Part shown: piece after piece, positions 1 to 6,313 of the stretch
How positions within the stretch are numbered: position 1 is the first letter of the stretch
Layout of the letters: every line of letters begins with the position of its first letter
DNA from: CAYSBE01 sp046309355
GTDB lineage: Bacteria > Bacteroidota > Bacteroidia > UKL13-3
NCBI GenBank assembly: GCA_046309355.1
Contig: JBKCPL010000008.1
Coordinates: 1-8,651 of the forward strand
Reading direction: 5' to 3'
DNA length: 8,651 nucleotides
Translations under genes and position numbers: made by a program
Notes under the pieces: generated by a model
What the model was told of the DNA's origin: nothing
What the model saw: the letters and a program-made list of their open reading frames with translations, nothing else
The model's database searches: none

Positions 1-255
1 TACCTCACTGGTATCTGAAGACAAACGGACACCCACATTGCGCTGCAGTGTAAGTCCCCGGTTTTCCGGTGCGACACGAATATACTTAACTGAACTAGAC
101 GTAAATGCTTCAACCGCCTTTTCGGTTTCTGTATCCACAGATCCATCTATTATCAGTATTTCGTTGGCCGGCAGACTTTGCTTTTGCAGGCTTTCTAAAA
201 CCCTGATAAGTGACTGTGGACGCATGTACGTACATAGAATAACGCTAAATTTCAT
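1..255 (-). CDS. GT2 glycosyltransferase, N-terminal part (runs off the left edge)
   Basis: An open frame starts with ATG at 255-253 and stays open for 85 codons to the window edge. It begins MKFSVILCTYMRPQSLIRV, the typical first strand and nucleotide-binding turn of family 2 (GT-A fold) glycosyltransferases. The second strand follows (NEILIIDGS, residues 31-39), and then a segment ENRGLTLQRNVGV (64-76), which matches the region just before the DXD metal/nucleotide-sugar site. The DXD itself would lie beyond the edge. Such enzymes transfer a sugar from a nucleotide-sugar donor at the cytoplasmic face of the inner membrane. The ATG overlaps the last 11 bases of the FkbM gene, which fits translational coupling in the same operon. 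No Shine-Dalgarno is visible. Sugar specificity cannot be told. The family call is secure; the length and C-terminal features are unknown. Confidence 0.88.
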   Translation of the reverse strand, partial: MKFSVILCTYMRPQSLIRVLESLQKQSLPANEILIIDGSVDTETEKAVEAFTSSSVKYIRVAPENRGLTLQRNVGVRLSSDTSEV

Positions 256-1066
256 GTGAATTAGATACTATGGACGGACCTGCAAATGTGATGATTTCGT
301 TGTGTCTGAATCGTACTGTTTTATATGGATAATTCATTTCAGTAAAAAACTTCTCTAGCCATATATACGTGGGTTTGCCGTCTACTATATGATAGGATGC
401 TATTGCTAAATCCGGTTTTAATGTAGTAAGTACTTTTACTGCTCCTTCCATAGCTTGTATCTCAGCACCTTCAATATCCATTTTAATAAAATTCAGGCGT
501 TTGATTTGCTGTTGAAACACCCATTCATCTAAAGTAACCGATTGCTTTTTAATAATTTTAGAGGTACTGTTGAAATATAATGCAGATGAGCCCACAGTAC
601 CTGATTCACAAAAATCAATTAGTGAGTTCGTGTTCCATATAAGTAAGTCTTCCAGGATGATATTTTTAGGACAATCGGTGTTCAGACCTATATTTTCAGT
701 AATAAACATTCGATTGATGCTATCTGGTTCAAATGCATAGACACGTCCTGCAGTTCCGGTTAACTTTGAGTAGTATGTGCTTAAGTGTCCGAAATTCGCA
801 CCAGCGTCAATTACATTATCACCCGGACATATGTTGTAAAATGTATTGTAATAGAGAAAATCAGGTGCGATATGGTATAATGCTTGTTTGCTGGTAACAG
901 AAATTTGATTTATATACGTTTTATATGTTCCGTCACTAAGAGCCTTGAATTGAAACTTTCCCCTAAATATGAAGTTATAATACCTAAGCTTAAATGCTTC
1001 TTTGAGTTTTCCTTTTGGCATCAAAGCCGATAAGGTTTTTCGTATGTATTTTTTCAGATTAAACAT
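245..1066 (-). CDS. FkbM-type SAM-dependent methyltransferase
   Basis: This 273-residue protein has the Rossmann-fold signature of class I methyltransferases: VIDAGANFG (residues 85-93) is the SAM-binding glycine-rich motif I, and AFEPD (111-115) holds the acidic residue expected to bind the SAM ribose. The segment NFIKMDIEGAEIQAMEGA (192-209) is the hallmark of the FkbM family. Family members O-methylate hydroxyls on sugars or natural products, so here it probably methylates a sugar of the glycan made by its neighbours (inference). The first 60 or so residues are basic (IRKTLSALMPKGKLKEAFKL) and have no signal peptide, so the enzyme is cytosolic or peripheral. The start is ATG, 1 bp after the stop of the upstream GT2 gene and preceded by AT-rich sequence without a Shine-Dalgarno. 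The end overlaps the next GT2 start by 11 bp. Substrate unknown. Confidence 0.93.
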   Translation of the reverse strand: MFNLKKYIRKTLSALMPKGKLKEAFKLRYYNFIFRGKFQFKALSDGTYKTYINQISVTSKQALYHIAPDFLYYNTFYNICPGDNVIDAGANFGHLSTYYSKLTGTAGRVYAFEPDSINRMFITENIGLNTDCPKNIILEDLLIWNTNSLIDFCESGTVGSSALYFNSTSKIIKKQSVTLDEWVFQQQIKRLNFIKMDIEGAEIQAMEGAVKVLTTLKPDLAIASYHIVDGKPTYIWLEKFFTEMNYPYKTVRFRHNEIITFAGPSIVSNSHEI

Positions 1067-1067
1067 A

Positions 1068-2624
1068 TTAATTAATTTTTTGCTGAAGTTGATGTGCCCA
1101 TTTTAAACTGGTACTGTATTGATATTTGAATCTTTTCGTATAGCTGATGATATTGAAAGTATGCTGACTTAAAAAATAGTTGATAAATAAAAAAATTTTA
1201 TATCCTCTTCGCTGATGTATTGTATAATACAATAGATGATATAACATTATAGTAGGTGAAGGTTTAGGTGAAAAAGGCTCATGCTGCCATGGATGGTTAA
1301 CCGGTGTTCTAAAGCCACCGATGGGTGCTTTCAGGTGAAGTATTTGTGGAGTAGGTAGGTATATGATATCGAATCCTTTTTTTCGTAACTGCATACCAAA
1401 ATCGGCATCTTCACCAAATCCGTTTTCGTATGCCGTATTAAATTTAGTATGCCTTAATGTACTGTTGTGTAAAAAACTGCAGCCTGAACCAAACGTGTGC
1501 CATTGTATTGGTATAGAGTTTTTCTCTGTTTCATTTTCCTTCAGACACGATAGGGTAAATACTTTTTCGCTTCTGCTACTTATTTGCCTGAATACATCAG
1601 AAATGAAATTTTCTGGTATTCGAATATCGTCATCGGCCAGAAATACCCATTCTGATTTTACCTGCTTAAGGGCTGTATTGCGTGCCTGACAGGCACCGGT
1701 TGTGTGGGTGAAGATATGTACAATGCGGAACGGCCAGCGGTTTATCTGCAGCTCCTCTTCCAACTCACTCTGCGAATCGATATCCGGGTTTTGTTCAACA
1801 ACAATTACCCTATTCACTTTAGCCTGCTGATTGGCGAGATCATTCAGGAAATCGAGCAGGTATTTTTTTCTCCCAATGGTGGGTATAATCACATCAACAC
1901 TTTGTGCTACGGTATGCTGTGCTATACTATTTTGCTGAACAGTAAAGTTCATGTACTTGGGTTTACTGCGAAACCAAGCTTTAATTAAGGATAGTACATG
2001 CATCGAACGTTCGTATGCTATTAGATTGAGCATCAGCATAATCACCCATTTGCGGTTATATGCTGTGGCAATAAACGAATACAGAATATCTGTTTCCCAC
2101 TGTCTTTTTGTACTACTGTTAGTATCGTTCAGAAGCAACTGCGGATCGGAATAACACAGCAAACCGCCTGGCATACACCGTTTAGCCAGTAGGCATAGGT
2201 CAAAATCAAAGCTGTACCGGGTAGGTGTGATGTTCGATACACGGTTTAGTGTGCTTGCTTCCAGTGCTCCTACATCGCTGCTCATCAGCCAGGTTGGATA
2301 CCGGATACTCTTGTCTACATGTACAAATGTACCCCAGTCTACATACCCCAGTCGTTCTCCGGCAACTGTACCTTCGGAGGTGTGATAGCTGATTAGCGTA
2401 TTGCCGTTTGCTATCCGCAGGTGCAGGTCGCTGTAGTTGACTTGATTTTTTAGGTTCTCGTGCACCCATACGATGAGTGAATGGGGATAGGATAACGCCA
2501 CTTCCTTCATGCATAGAAGCATGTTGGAATGCAGCGGTTCAATCCTCTGTCCGTTGTGCAACACTTCAGTTACCGTTTTGTAGTTGTGTACGATTGAAAA
2601 TATATCGGTATGTGCTGAGTTCAA
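1068..2624 (-). CDS. GT2 glycosyltransferase with uncharacterised N-terminal domain (TTG start)
   Basis: This 518-residue protein has two parts. The C-terminal part, from about residue 243, is a GT-A family 2 glycosyltransferase. It shows DVIIPTIGR (244-252), VIVVEQNP (273-280), ACQARNTAL (311-319), the DXD-type metal site FLADDDIRIP (328-337) and GFGEDADFGMQLRKKG (402-417), which carries the likely catalytic acidic residues. The first 230 or so residues are not glycosyltransferase core. They contain SLIVWVHENLKNQ (49-61), YPTWLMSSDVGALEAS (109-124), DFDLCLLAKRCMPGGLLCYSD (140-160) and a hydrophobic patch VIMLMLNLIAY (194-204). I recall similar N-terminal regions in GT2 proteins of Flavobacterium-like bacteria, with no known function. 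The start is set by an in-frame stop two codons upstream of TTG 2624-2622. The first internal ATG (codon 35) would cut into the N-terminal domain, so I prefer TTG. A 78-bp gap (2625-2702) without recognisable signals precedes the gene. Confidence 0.9.
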   Translation of the reverse strand: MNSAHTDIFSIVHNYKTVTEVLHNGQRIEPLHSNMLLCMKEVALSYPHSLIVWVHENLKNQVNYSDLHLRIANGNTLISYHTSEGTVAGERLGYVDWGTFVHVDKSIRYPTWLMSSDVGALEASTLNRVSNITPTRYSFDFDLCLLAKRCMPGGLLCYSDPQLLLNDTNSSTKRQWETDILYSFIATAYNRKWVIMLMLNLIAYERSMHVLSLIKAWFRSKPKYMNFTVQQNSIAQHTVAQSVDVIIPTIGRKKYLLDFLNDLANQQAKVNRVIVVEQNPDIDSQSELEEELQINRWPFRIVHIFTHTTGACQARNTALKQVKSEWVFLADDDIRIPENFISDVFRQISSRSEKVFTLSCLKENETEKNSIPIQWHTFGSGCSFLHNSTLRHTKFNTAYENGFGEDADFGMQLRKKGFDIIYLPTPQILHLKAPIGGFRTPVNHPWQHEPFSPKPSPTIMLYHLLYYTIHQRRGYKIFLFINYFLSQHTFNIISYTKRFKYQYSTSLKWAHQLQQKIN

Positions 2625-2702
2625 ATTTTAATAATTAATGCTATGCGGTAATGGTTATGCATTGAATCCTACAGATGGGGATACACGAACCATTGAGTAA
2701 AA

Positions 2703-3842
2703 TTATCTGTATTCATGGATGGCATTCCGGTATAATTCGATATTCTGATTAACTACAACCAGGTTGTCAAATTGCTGTCCGATACGTTTACGCGCTTGTG
2801 TTCCCAACCTGTTTCTCAAGTCTGAATCATTCAGAAGGCGGATAATCTGTTTCGCAAACACATCGTGATGAGCAGGGTAACACAACAAGGCCTCTTTTTC
2901 ATGTGTCATCATTTCTTTTGCCCAACCAATATCTGATGCGACTATGGCTTTTCCCATAGCCATAGCTTCCAGCCAGGATACCGGAAGCGCCTCGGCATAG
3001 CTGGGGAAAATGCATACCTGAGCCTGCTCAATGAGTGCGTGTATTTCCGCGTAAGTTTTTTTACCCAGGTAGTCAACACGTGCAAACGCTTCTTCGGTAA
3101 AAAGCGGTTTAATCAATGCCCAGGTTGACGGATTTCCTGTTTGTATATCGCGTGCATCGGTACCGGCTAATACGAGTTGCGCATCAGGAATTTGGCTGAC
3201 AACACGGTTAAAAATAGCCGGGATATCCAATACTCCTTTTTTACGTATAAGCGTGCCAAAATATAAAATAATCGGTTTGTCCACTGATATGCTTCTGCCC
3301 GTATAAAATGCTGATGTATCAATGCTGTTAGGTATAACCGTATAGGAGTGTGACACACCAAATAATTCAATTGTTTTTTTTCCGGTATAGTCACTCACTG
3401 CAATAATTTTGTCTGCCTGCCTGTAGGCTGTTTTTTCCTGTAAACGGTTCCACCATTTTGTCGGTCTGTTTTCTATAGTACAGAAATAGGTATCGCTTCC
3501 ATTCAGTCTCATCACTACCGGACAATTTATATTCATCCACGCACTAAAACCTGTCCAGTCGGGCACTTCCAGTATATCTAAATTGGCTGCACGAATGACA
3601 TTCTCCACTTTTCTGCGTGAAAGCCACCAGCTCAATCCTTTTAACCGAATATTTCTGATGCGGTAGAACCTTATACCGGATTCTTCAAAGTATTCATCGC
3701 CCGATTGTCCGTAAACAAAAACGGATACGCCATGGCCTGATTTTACCAGCGCGTGAGCCAGATTATAAATACTTGTTCCCAGCCCTCCGGATTGTCCTGT
3801 TTTAGTTCCCGGATACTCCGGTGTAAGAAAACCTATATGCAT
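2703..3842 (-). CDS. GT4 family glycosyltransferase
   Basis: This is a 379-residue GT-B fold retaining glycosyltransferase of family 4, near the usual length for the family. The N-terminal acceptor domain begins MHIGFLTPEYPG and has the glycine-rich loop GGLGTSIYNLAHAL (19-32). The interdomain region shows IAVSDYTGK (147-155) and VIPNSID (169-175). The C-terminal donor domain starts at ILYFGTLIRKKGV (192-204), whose basic residues are expected to contact donor phosphates. The EX7E motif is E284 and E292 in FPSYAEALPVSWLEAMAMGK (279-298), followed by AIVASDIGW. It probably adds one sugar to a lipid-linked intermediate at the inner face of the inner membrane. The ATG overlaps the end of the preceding GT4 gene by 10 bp. 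Donor and linkage cannot be inferred. Family assignment is firm. Confidence 0.95.
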   Translation of the reverse strand: MHIGFLTPEYPGTKTGQSGGLGTSIYNLAHALVKSGHGVSVFVYGQSGDEYFEESGIRFYRIRNIRLKGLSWWLSRRKVENVIRAANLDILEVPDWTGFSAWMNINCPVVMRLNGSDTYFCTIENRPTKWWNRLQEKTAYRQADKIIAVSDYTGKKTIELFGVSHSYTVIPNSIDTSAFYTGRSISVDKPIILYFGTLIRKKGVLDIPAIFNRVVSQIPDAQLVLAGTDARDIQTGNPSTWALIKPLFTEEAFARVDYLGKKTYAEIHALIEQAQVCIFPSYAEALPVSWLEAMAMGKAIVASDIGWAKEMMTHEKEALLCYPAHHDVFAKQIIRLLNDSDLRNRLGTQARKRIGQQFDNLVVVNQNIELYRNAIHEYR

Positions 3843-4912
3843 GAGTGCAGCAATTGCATGTGACCCGAGACCATATTTTGAATGGTAAATGTAGTGCGTA
3901 TCATAGGGTCAACATCTGATACTATTCGCATTTCGCCTTTGTATACTTTGCCTATCAGAGAAGTTAAGGCATAACTGTCTTTTGCCGGGAAGATGAACCC
4001 ATTGATTCCATTTTTAACTGCCTCTTCATTTCCACCTACCGGTGTGGTGATTACCGGCACATTGGCGGCAAGTGATTCAAGCAGCCCTAAACTAAAACAC
4101 TCCATATGGGTTGGATGTATCAGGTAGTCGTAAGTACTGTATATCTCTGTTAGTTTATCTGTACTTCCCTTGAAGTGAATCTGATTTTGCAAGTGATATT
4201 CTACTATCTTTTTTTCCAATGAACTTCGGTAAGGCCCGTCACCATATACATCTATTCGCACTTCTGCTTTGATATCTTCAGCTAAACCGTTTACGGCATC
4301 TATCAAATCCTGTATGCCTTTAGATTCGCGTAAATGACAGGCTACCAAAAAGGATGGATTTTGCGTATTTCTGTGTTTCCGTGTTTTGATTCGGGCTACA
4401 TCTATACCGTTATAGATGACTTTTATCTTTCCTGCCACACCTTTGCCGAAATCCCGTATCAGCTCGTTGCGTGTGTACTCCGAGACAGCCACATAAATAT
4501 CTGTGTATTTCCCATAGCGAATTCCGTTAATCCGTTTTCGTAGTTTTTTTCTCCATGTATACCCGCCCAGTGGCCTTGGATTGTGATCAACCGCAATGAT
4601 TTTAGCTTTAGTGAGACTGCGTAAGTCACGGTAAAAGGAAGTACATAGTTCCAGAAAATGACAAATAACATAATCATATGAAGTAGAGCCTTGCTTTACG
4701 TGTTGAATAAAGCAATCTTCTATACGTGTATGCTCAGCGGAAATTATATTCAACGTGGTATACTGTCCGTGAGTGGCCCGGTTTGGAAAAAACCAGGTAA
4801 CTGAGTACCCTTTCTCGCGGCATGACGCATCGAACGCCCAATAGAAATAGTCCATACCACCCACCCGATTTGGATCCAATACGTAATTACATAATACAGC
4901 TATATTCCTCAT
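3833..4912 (-). CDS. GT4 family glycosyltransferase
   Basis: This is a second 359-residue GT-B glycosyltransferase of family 4, clearly different in sequence from its downstream neighbour. The N-terminal domain has RVGGMDYFYWAF (16-27) in place of the usual GG-loop, and AVDHNPRPLGG (107-117). The linker VAVSEYTRNEL (141-151) and KVIYNGID (164-171) lead into the donor domain at FLVACHLRESKGIQDLIDA (188-206). DVYGDGPYRSSLEK (221-234) is a typical GT4 strand-loop. The EX7E pair is E271 and E279 in HPTHMECFSLGLLESLAAN (266-284), followed by VPVITTPVGGNEE. It likely forms one glycosidic bond of the same repeat unit. It starts 19 bp after the acyltransferase stop with no visible Shine-Dalgarno, and its stop lies within the start region of the next gene (10-bp overlap). 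Acceptor and donor are unknown. Confidence 0.95.
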   Translation of the reverse strand: MRNIAVLCNYVLDPNRVGGMDYFYWAFDASCREKGYSVTWFFPNRATHGQYTTLNIISAEHTRIEDCFIQHVKQGSTSYDYVICHFLELCTSFYRDLRSLTKAKIIAVDHNPRPLGGYTWRKKLRKRINGIRYGKYTDIYVAVSEYTRNELIRDFGKGVAGKIKVIYNGIDVARIKTRKHRNTQNPSFLVACHLRESKGIQDLIDAVNGLAEDIKAEVRIDVYGDGPYRSSLEKKIVEYHLQNQIHFKGSTDKLTEIYSTYDYLIHPTHMECFSLGLLESLAANVPVITTPVGGNEEAVKNGINGFIFPAKDSYALTSLIGKVYKGEMRIVSDVDPMIRTTFTIQNMVSGHMQLLHSCI

Positions 4913-4931
4913 TAGTCGTGAATAATTCAGT

Positions 4932-6020
4932 TTACTTTACTTTATCAGCCGACATTATCCGAAGTAAAATTGCATTCACCGGTTTCTCGAGTAAATAATA
5001 CAGCAGTATAGAAACACTATTTATAACAATAAATGTATACAGTACATAATGGGTTGATAAGCCTGCTGCGGTCATTATCCACTCTGTCAGTATTCCGGTA
5101 TGTAGCAGATAGAATATATATGACGACTTACCCAGTACAGTAAAAAGTCCTGATCCCAGAATTTTAGAAATCCAGGTTTTCTCACGAATCAATCCGATAA
5201 ATAGTACGGAAATACCTGTAGCAGGCAACACGAAATTATTTACCAGCATACCTTGAATGGAGTGAATACCAAAGGGTATTTTGTCCGTTTTGCAGAGATA
5301 AATTGCCGTTAAGCATATACACATCATTCCGGCACCTATGTAAGTCAGATACAGGTTTTTAGTTGGGAGTTGGTATTTTTTGATAAAATAAGATAGTGCT
5401 ATTCCACAGAAAAATTCGAATGAGCGGCCGAAATAGGTATAGTTAAACAAGTGATTGAAACTTTTCATAAATCCGTAGTAATCAAATCTGCCAACCGTAC
5501 TAACCAGTACTACCCCAATGAGCATACATGCGGCCGGCAACACAATCAAGTACCTGTAGTTTTTACGTATGAGCAGGAAACAAAAAGGTGCCGATAAATA
5601 AAAGGTCTCTTCTACGGTTAATGACCAGGTTTGTGCAATTCCTGAAAATTTAAGTTGTTTAAAGAAACCTTTTGTGAGCGTAACATTTGTAATCAACATC
5701 TCAGATGGAATATTATTCATGCCATATTTCAGAATCAGGGCGGTAATCGTCAGCAAAATATATACAGGATAAATTCGTGCAAATCTTCTGACTATATACG
5801 TGTAAAAAGAAATCGATGTGTTATGCAGGTATGCATTCGCAATTAAAAATCCACTTAAAACAAAAAATACCGTAACCCCAATATGTAACTCATTGAGTAT
5901 ACCGTACACGGTTGTATTCAGTTTGTCTACATAGAGGTAAATATAGTGATGGATAAATACCATGTAGGCAGCAACCGCACGAATACCGGTCAATGAAGGA
6001 AAATATGTTGAGTTACTCAT
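4932..6020 (-). CDS. Acyltransferase 3 family membrane protein (OafA/YrhL-like)
   Basis: This is a 362-residue integral membrane protein with about ten hydrophobic segments, the usual size for an acyltransferase 3 protein without a fused SGNH domain. It opens YFPSLTGIRAVAAYMVFIHH (6-25); R14 and H25 form the R-X10-H motif whose histidine is considered catalytic. FFVLSGFLI (52-60), YIVRRFARIYPVY (75-87) with its conserved arginines, and TWSLTVEETFYL (131-142) are further family signatures. Members acylate (often acetylate) sugar hydroxyls of O-antigens and exopolysaccharides at the inner membrane, which fits the glycosyltransferase neighbours. It is the first gene after the repeat block; its ATG follows a T-rich stretch (TTTGTTTTTCCC) with no Shine-Dalgarno, and I see no confident promoter. 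The acyl group and target sugar are unknown. Confidence 0.95.
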   Translation of the reverse strand: MSNSTYFPSLTGIRAVAAYMVFIHHYIYLYVDKLNTTVYGILNELHIGVTVFFVLSGFLIANAYLHNTSISFYTYIVRRFARIYPVYILLTITALILKYGMNNIPSEMLITNVTLTKGFFKQLKFSGIAQTWSLTVEETFYLSAPFCFLLIRKNYRYLIVLPAACMLIGVVLVSTVGRFDYYGFMKSFNHLFNYTYFGRSFEFFCGIALSYFIKKYQLPTKNLYLTYIGAGMMCICLTAIYLCKTDKIPFGIHSIQGMLVNNFVLPATGISVLFIGLIREKTWISKILGSGLFTVLGKSSYIFYLLHTGILTEWIMTAAGLSTHYVLYTFIVINSVSILLYYLLEKPVNAILLRIMSADKVK

Positions 6021-6131
6021 GGGAAAAACAAATGGAATGGTAGACGTACTATATACTTTTTAGCATTAAAAGACAGTAGTCCGGAAAAACTCATACGACA
6101 GGACATTTTAGCAAGTGTACTCTTTGTAAAT
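6021..6131. other. Intergenic stretch upstream of the acyltransferase gene, nothing recognised
   Basis: These 111 bp separate the repeat block from the acyltransferase start. I searched the minus strand for the Bacteroidota promoter pattern (TTG-type -33 and TAnnTTTG -7) and found only poor matches. No open frame, tRNA or T-tailed terminator hairpin was seen. If the acyltransferase and downstream genes have their own promoter it should be here, but the sequence does not show it clearly. Confidence 0.4.
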
Positions 6132-6146
6132 TCGACCTGACGGGTA

Positions 6147-6199
6147 GTCACTTCGAGTGCTTGTTAGGTGTTGTGAGTAGGGGCGTATCGAGAAGTGAC
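6147..6199. repeat. REP-type imperfect palindrome (hairpin)
   Basis: The left arm GTCACTTC (6147-6154) pairs with the right arm GAAGTGAC (6192-6199) over 8 bp. The stem can continue through two G-A mismatches (6155/6191 and 6156/6190) to the pair G6157-C6189, enclosing about 31 bases. The 5'-CGAG-3' on each arm gives a tandem G-A mismatch, a recognisable feature of a REP-like element rather than random sequence. There is no T-run on either side, so it is not a canonical intrinsic terminator. Confidence 0.75.
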
Positions 6200-6202
6200 G
6201 AT

Positions 6203-6257
6203 GGTCTCGATACGAACACCAACGCATCACCTTTACAGTTCTACTCGACCTGACGGG
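6203..6257. repeat. Repeat unit 1 (55 bp), hairpin-forming
   Basis: The unit runs from GGTCTCGATACGAACACC to CTACTCGACCTGACGGG. Its ends can fold: GGTC (6203-6206) pairs with GACC (6247-6250), TA (6211-6212) with TA (6242-6243), and GAAC (6214-6217) with GTTC (6238-6241), leaving an internal loop and one bulged C. The apical loop of about 20 bases differs from that of unit 2, while the arms are identical. This is conservation of the folding part rather than the loop. Confidence 0.75.
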
Positions 6258-6313
6258 GGTCTCGATACGAACACCAGCGCAAAAAGCTTTTCAGTTCTAC
6301 TCGACCTGACGGG
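6258..6313. repeat. Repeat unit 2 (56 bp), overlaps the 3' end of the upstream gene
   Basis: This unit has the same arms as unit 1: GGTC 6258-6261 with GACC 6303-6306, TA 6266-6267 with TA 6298-6299, and GAAC 6269-6272 with GTTC 6294-6297. The apical loop holds a perfect small palindrome AAAAGCTTTT (6282-6291). On the minus strand it supplies the last five codons (T-R-Q-V-E, the first of them sharing base 6314) and the TAG stop (6299-6297) of the 470-residue gene, so the stop codon lies in the hairpin stem. Confidence 0.78.

Larger units (their letters stand above)
6132..6313. repeat. Composite REP-like repeat block (half unit, hairpin, two near-tandem units)
   Basis: The block contains three copies of TCGACCTGACGGG (6132-6144, 6245-6257, 6301-6313) and two copies of GGTCTCGATACGAACACC (6203-6220, 6258-6275), all in one orientation. 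In order it holds an isolated right end, a palindromic hairpin (6147-6199), and two full units of 55 and 56 bp. Each module is followed by TGACG and the next begins after one to four bases, so the architecture is modular, like bacterial interspersed mosaic elements. I recall similar palindromic and TCGACCTGACG-containing repeats scattered in Bacteroidota genomes, and REP elements of this kind are generally thought to be spread by REP-associated tyrosine transposases (TnpA_REP/RAYT). No transposase lies in this window. The last unit extends into the 3' end of the 470-codon gene. Confidence 0.8.

Noticed and set aside
38..259. Plus-strand open frame of 73 codons at the left edge
   Set aside because: It is antisense to the N-terminus of a clear GT2 glycosyltransferase on the minus strand.
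1363..1689. Plus-strand open frame of 108 codons
   Set aside because: Entirely antisense to the well-supported GT2 domain of the 518-residue protein; no motif, and Cys/Ser/Phe-rich composition typical of a shadow frame.
1704..2154. Two further plus-strand open frames (94 and 67 codons)
   Set aside because: Both are antisense to the same GT2 gene and show no coding signature.
2206..2514. Minus-strand open frame of 102 codons
   Set aside because: It lies in another frame inside the N-terminal domain of the 518-residue gene, whose own frame has recognisable conserved segments.
2625..2702. Promoter in the 78-bp gap before the TTG-started gene
   Set aside because: The AT-rich end gives only a near match to TAnnTTTG overlapping the start codon and no -33 element at proper spacing.
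6147..6199. Rho-independent terminator after the 470-residue gene
   Set aside because: The stem is interrupted by mismatches, the loop is about 31 bases and no T-run follows on the minus strand; the repeat context explains the palindrome better.
6203..6313. Two near-identical units resembling a short CRISPR array
   Set aside because: Only two units, directly adjacent, with internal inverted arms and no unique spacers of constant length; no cas genes nearby.
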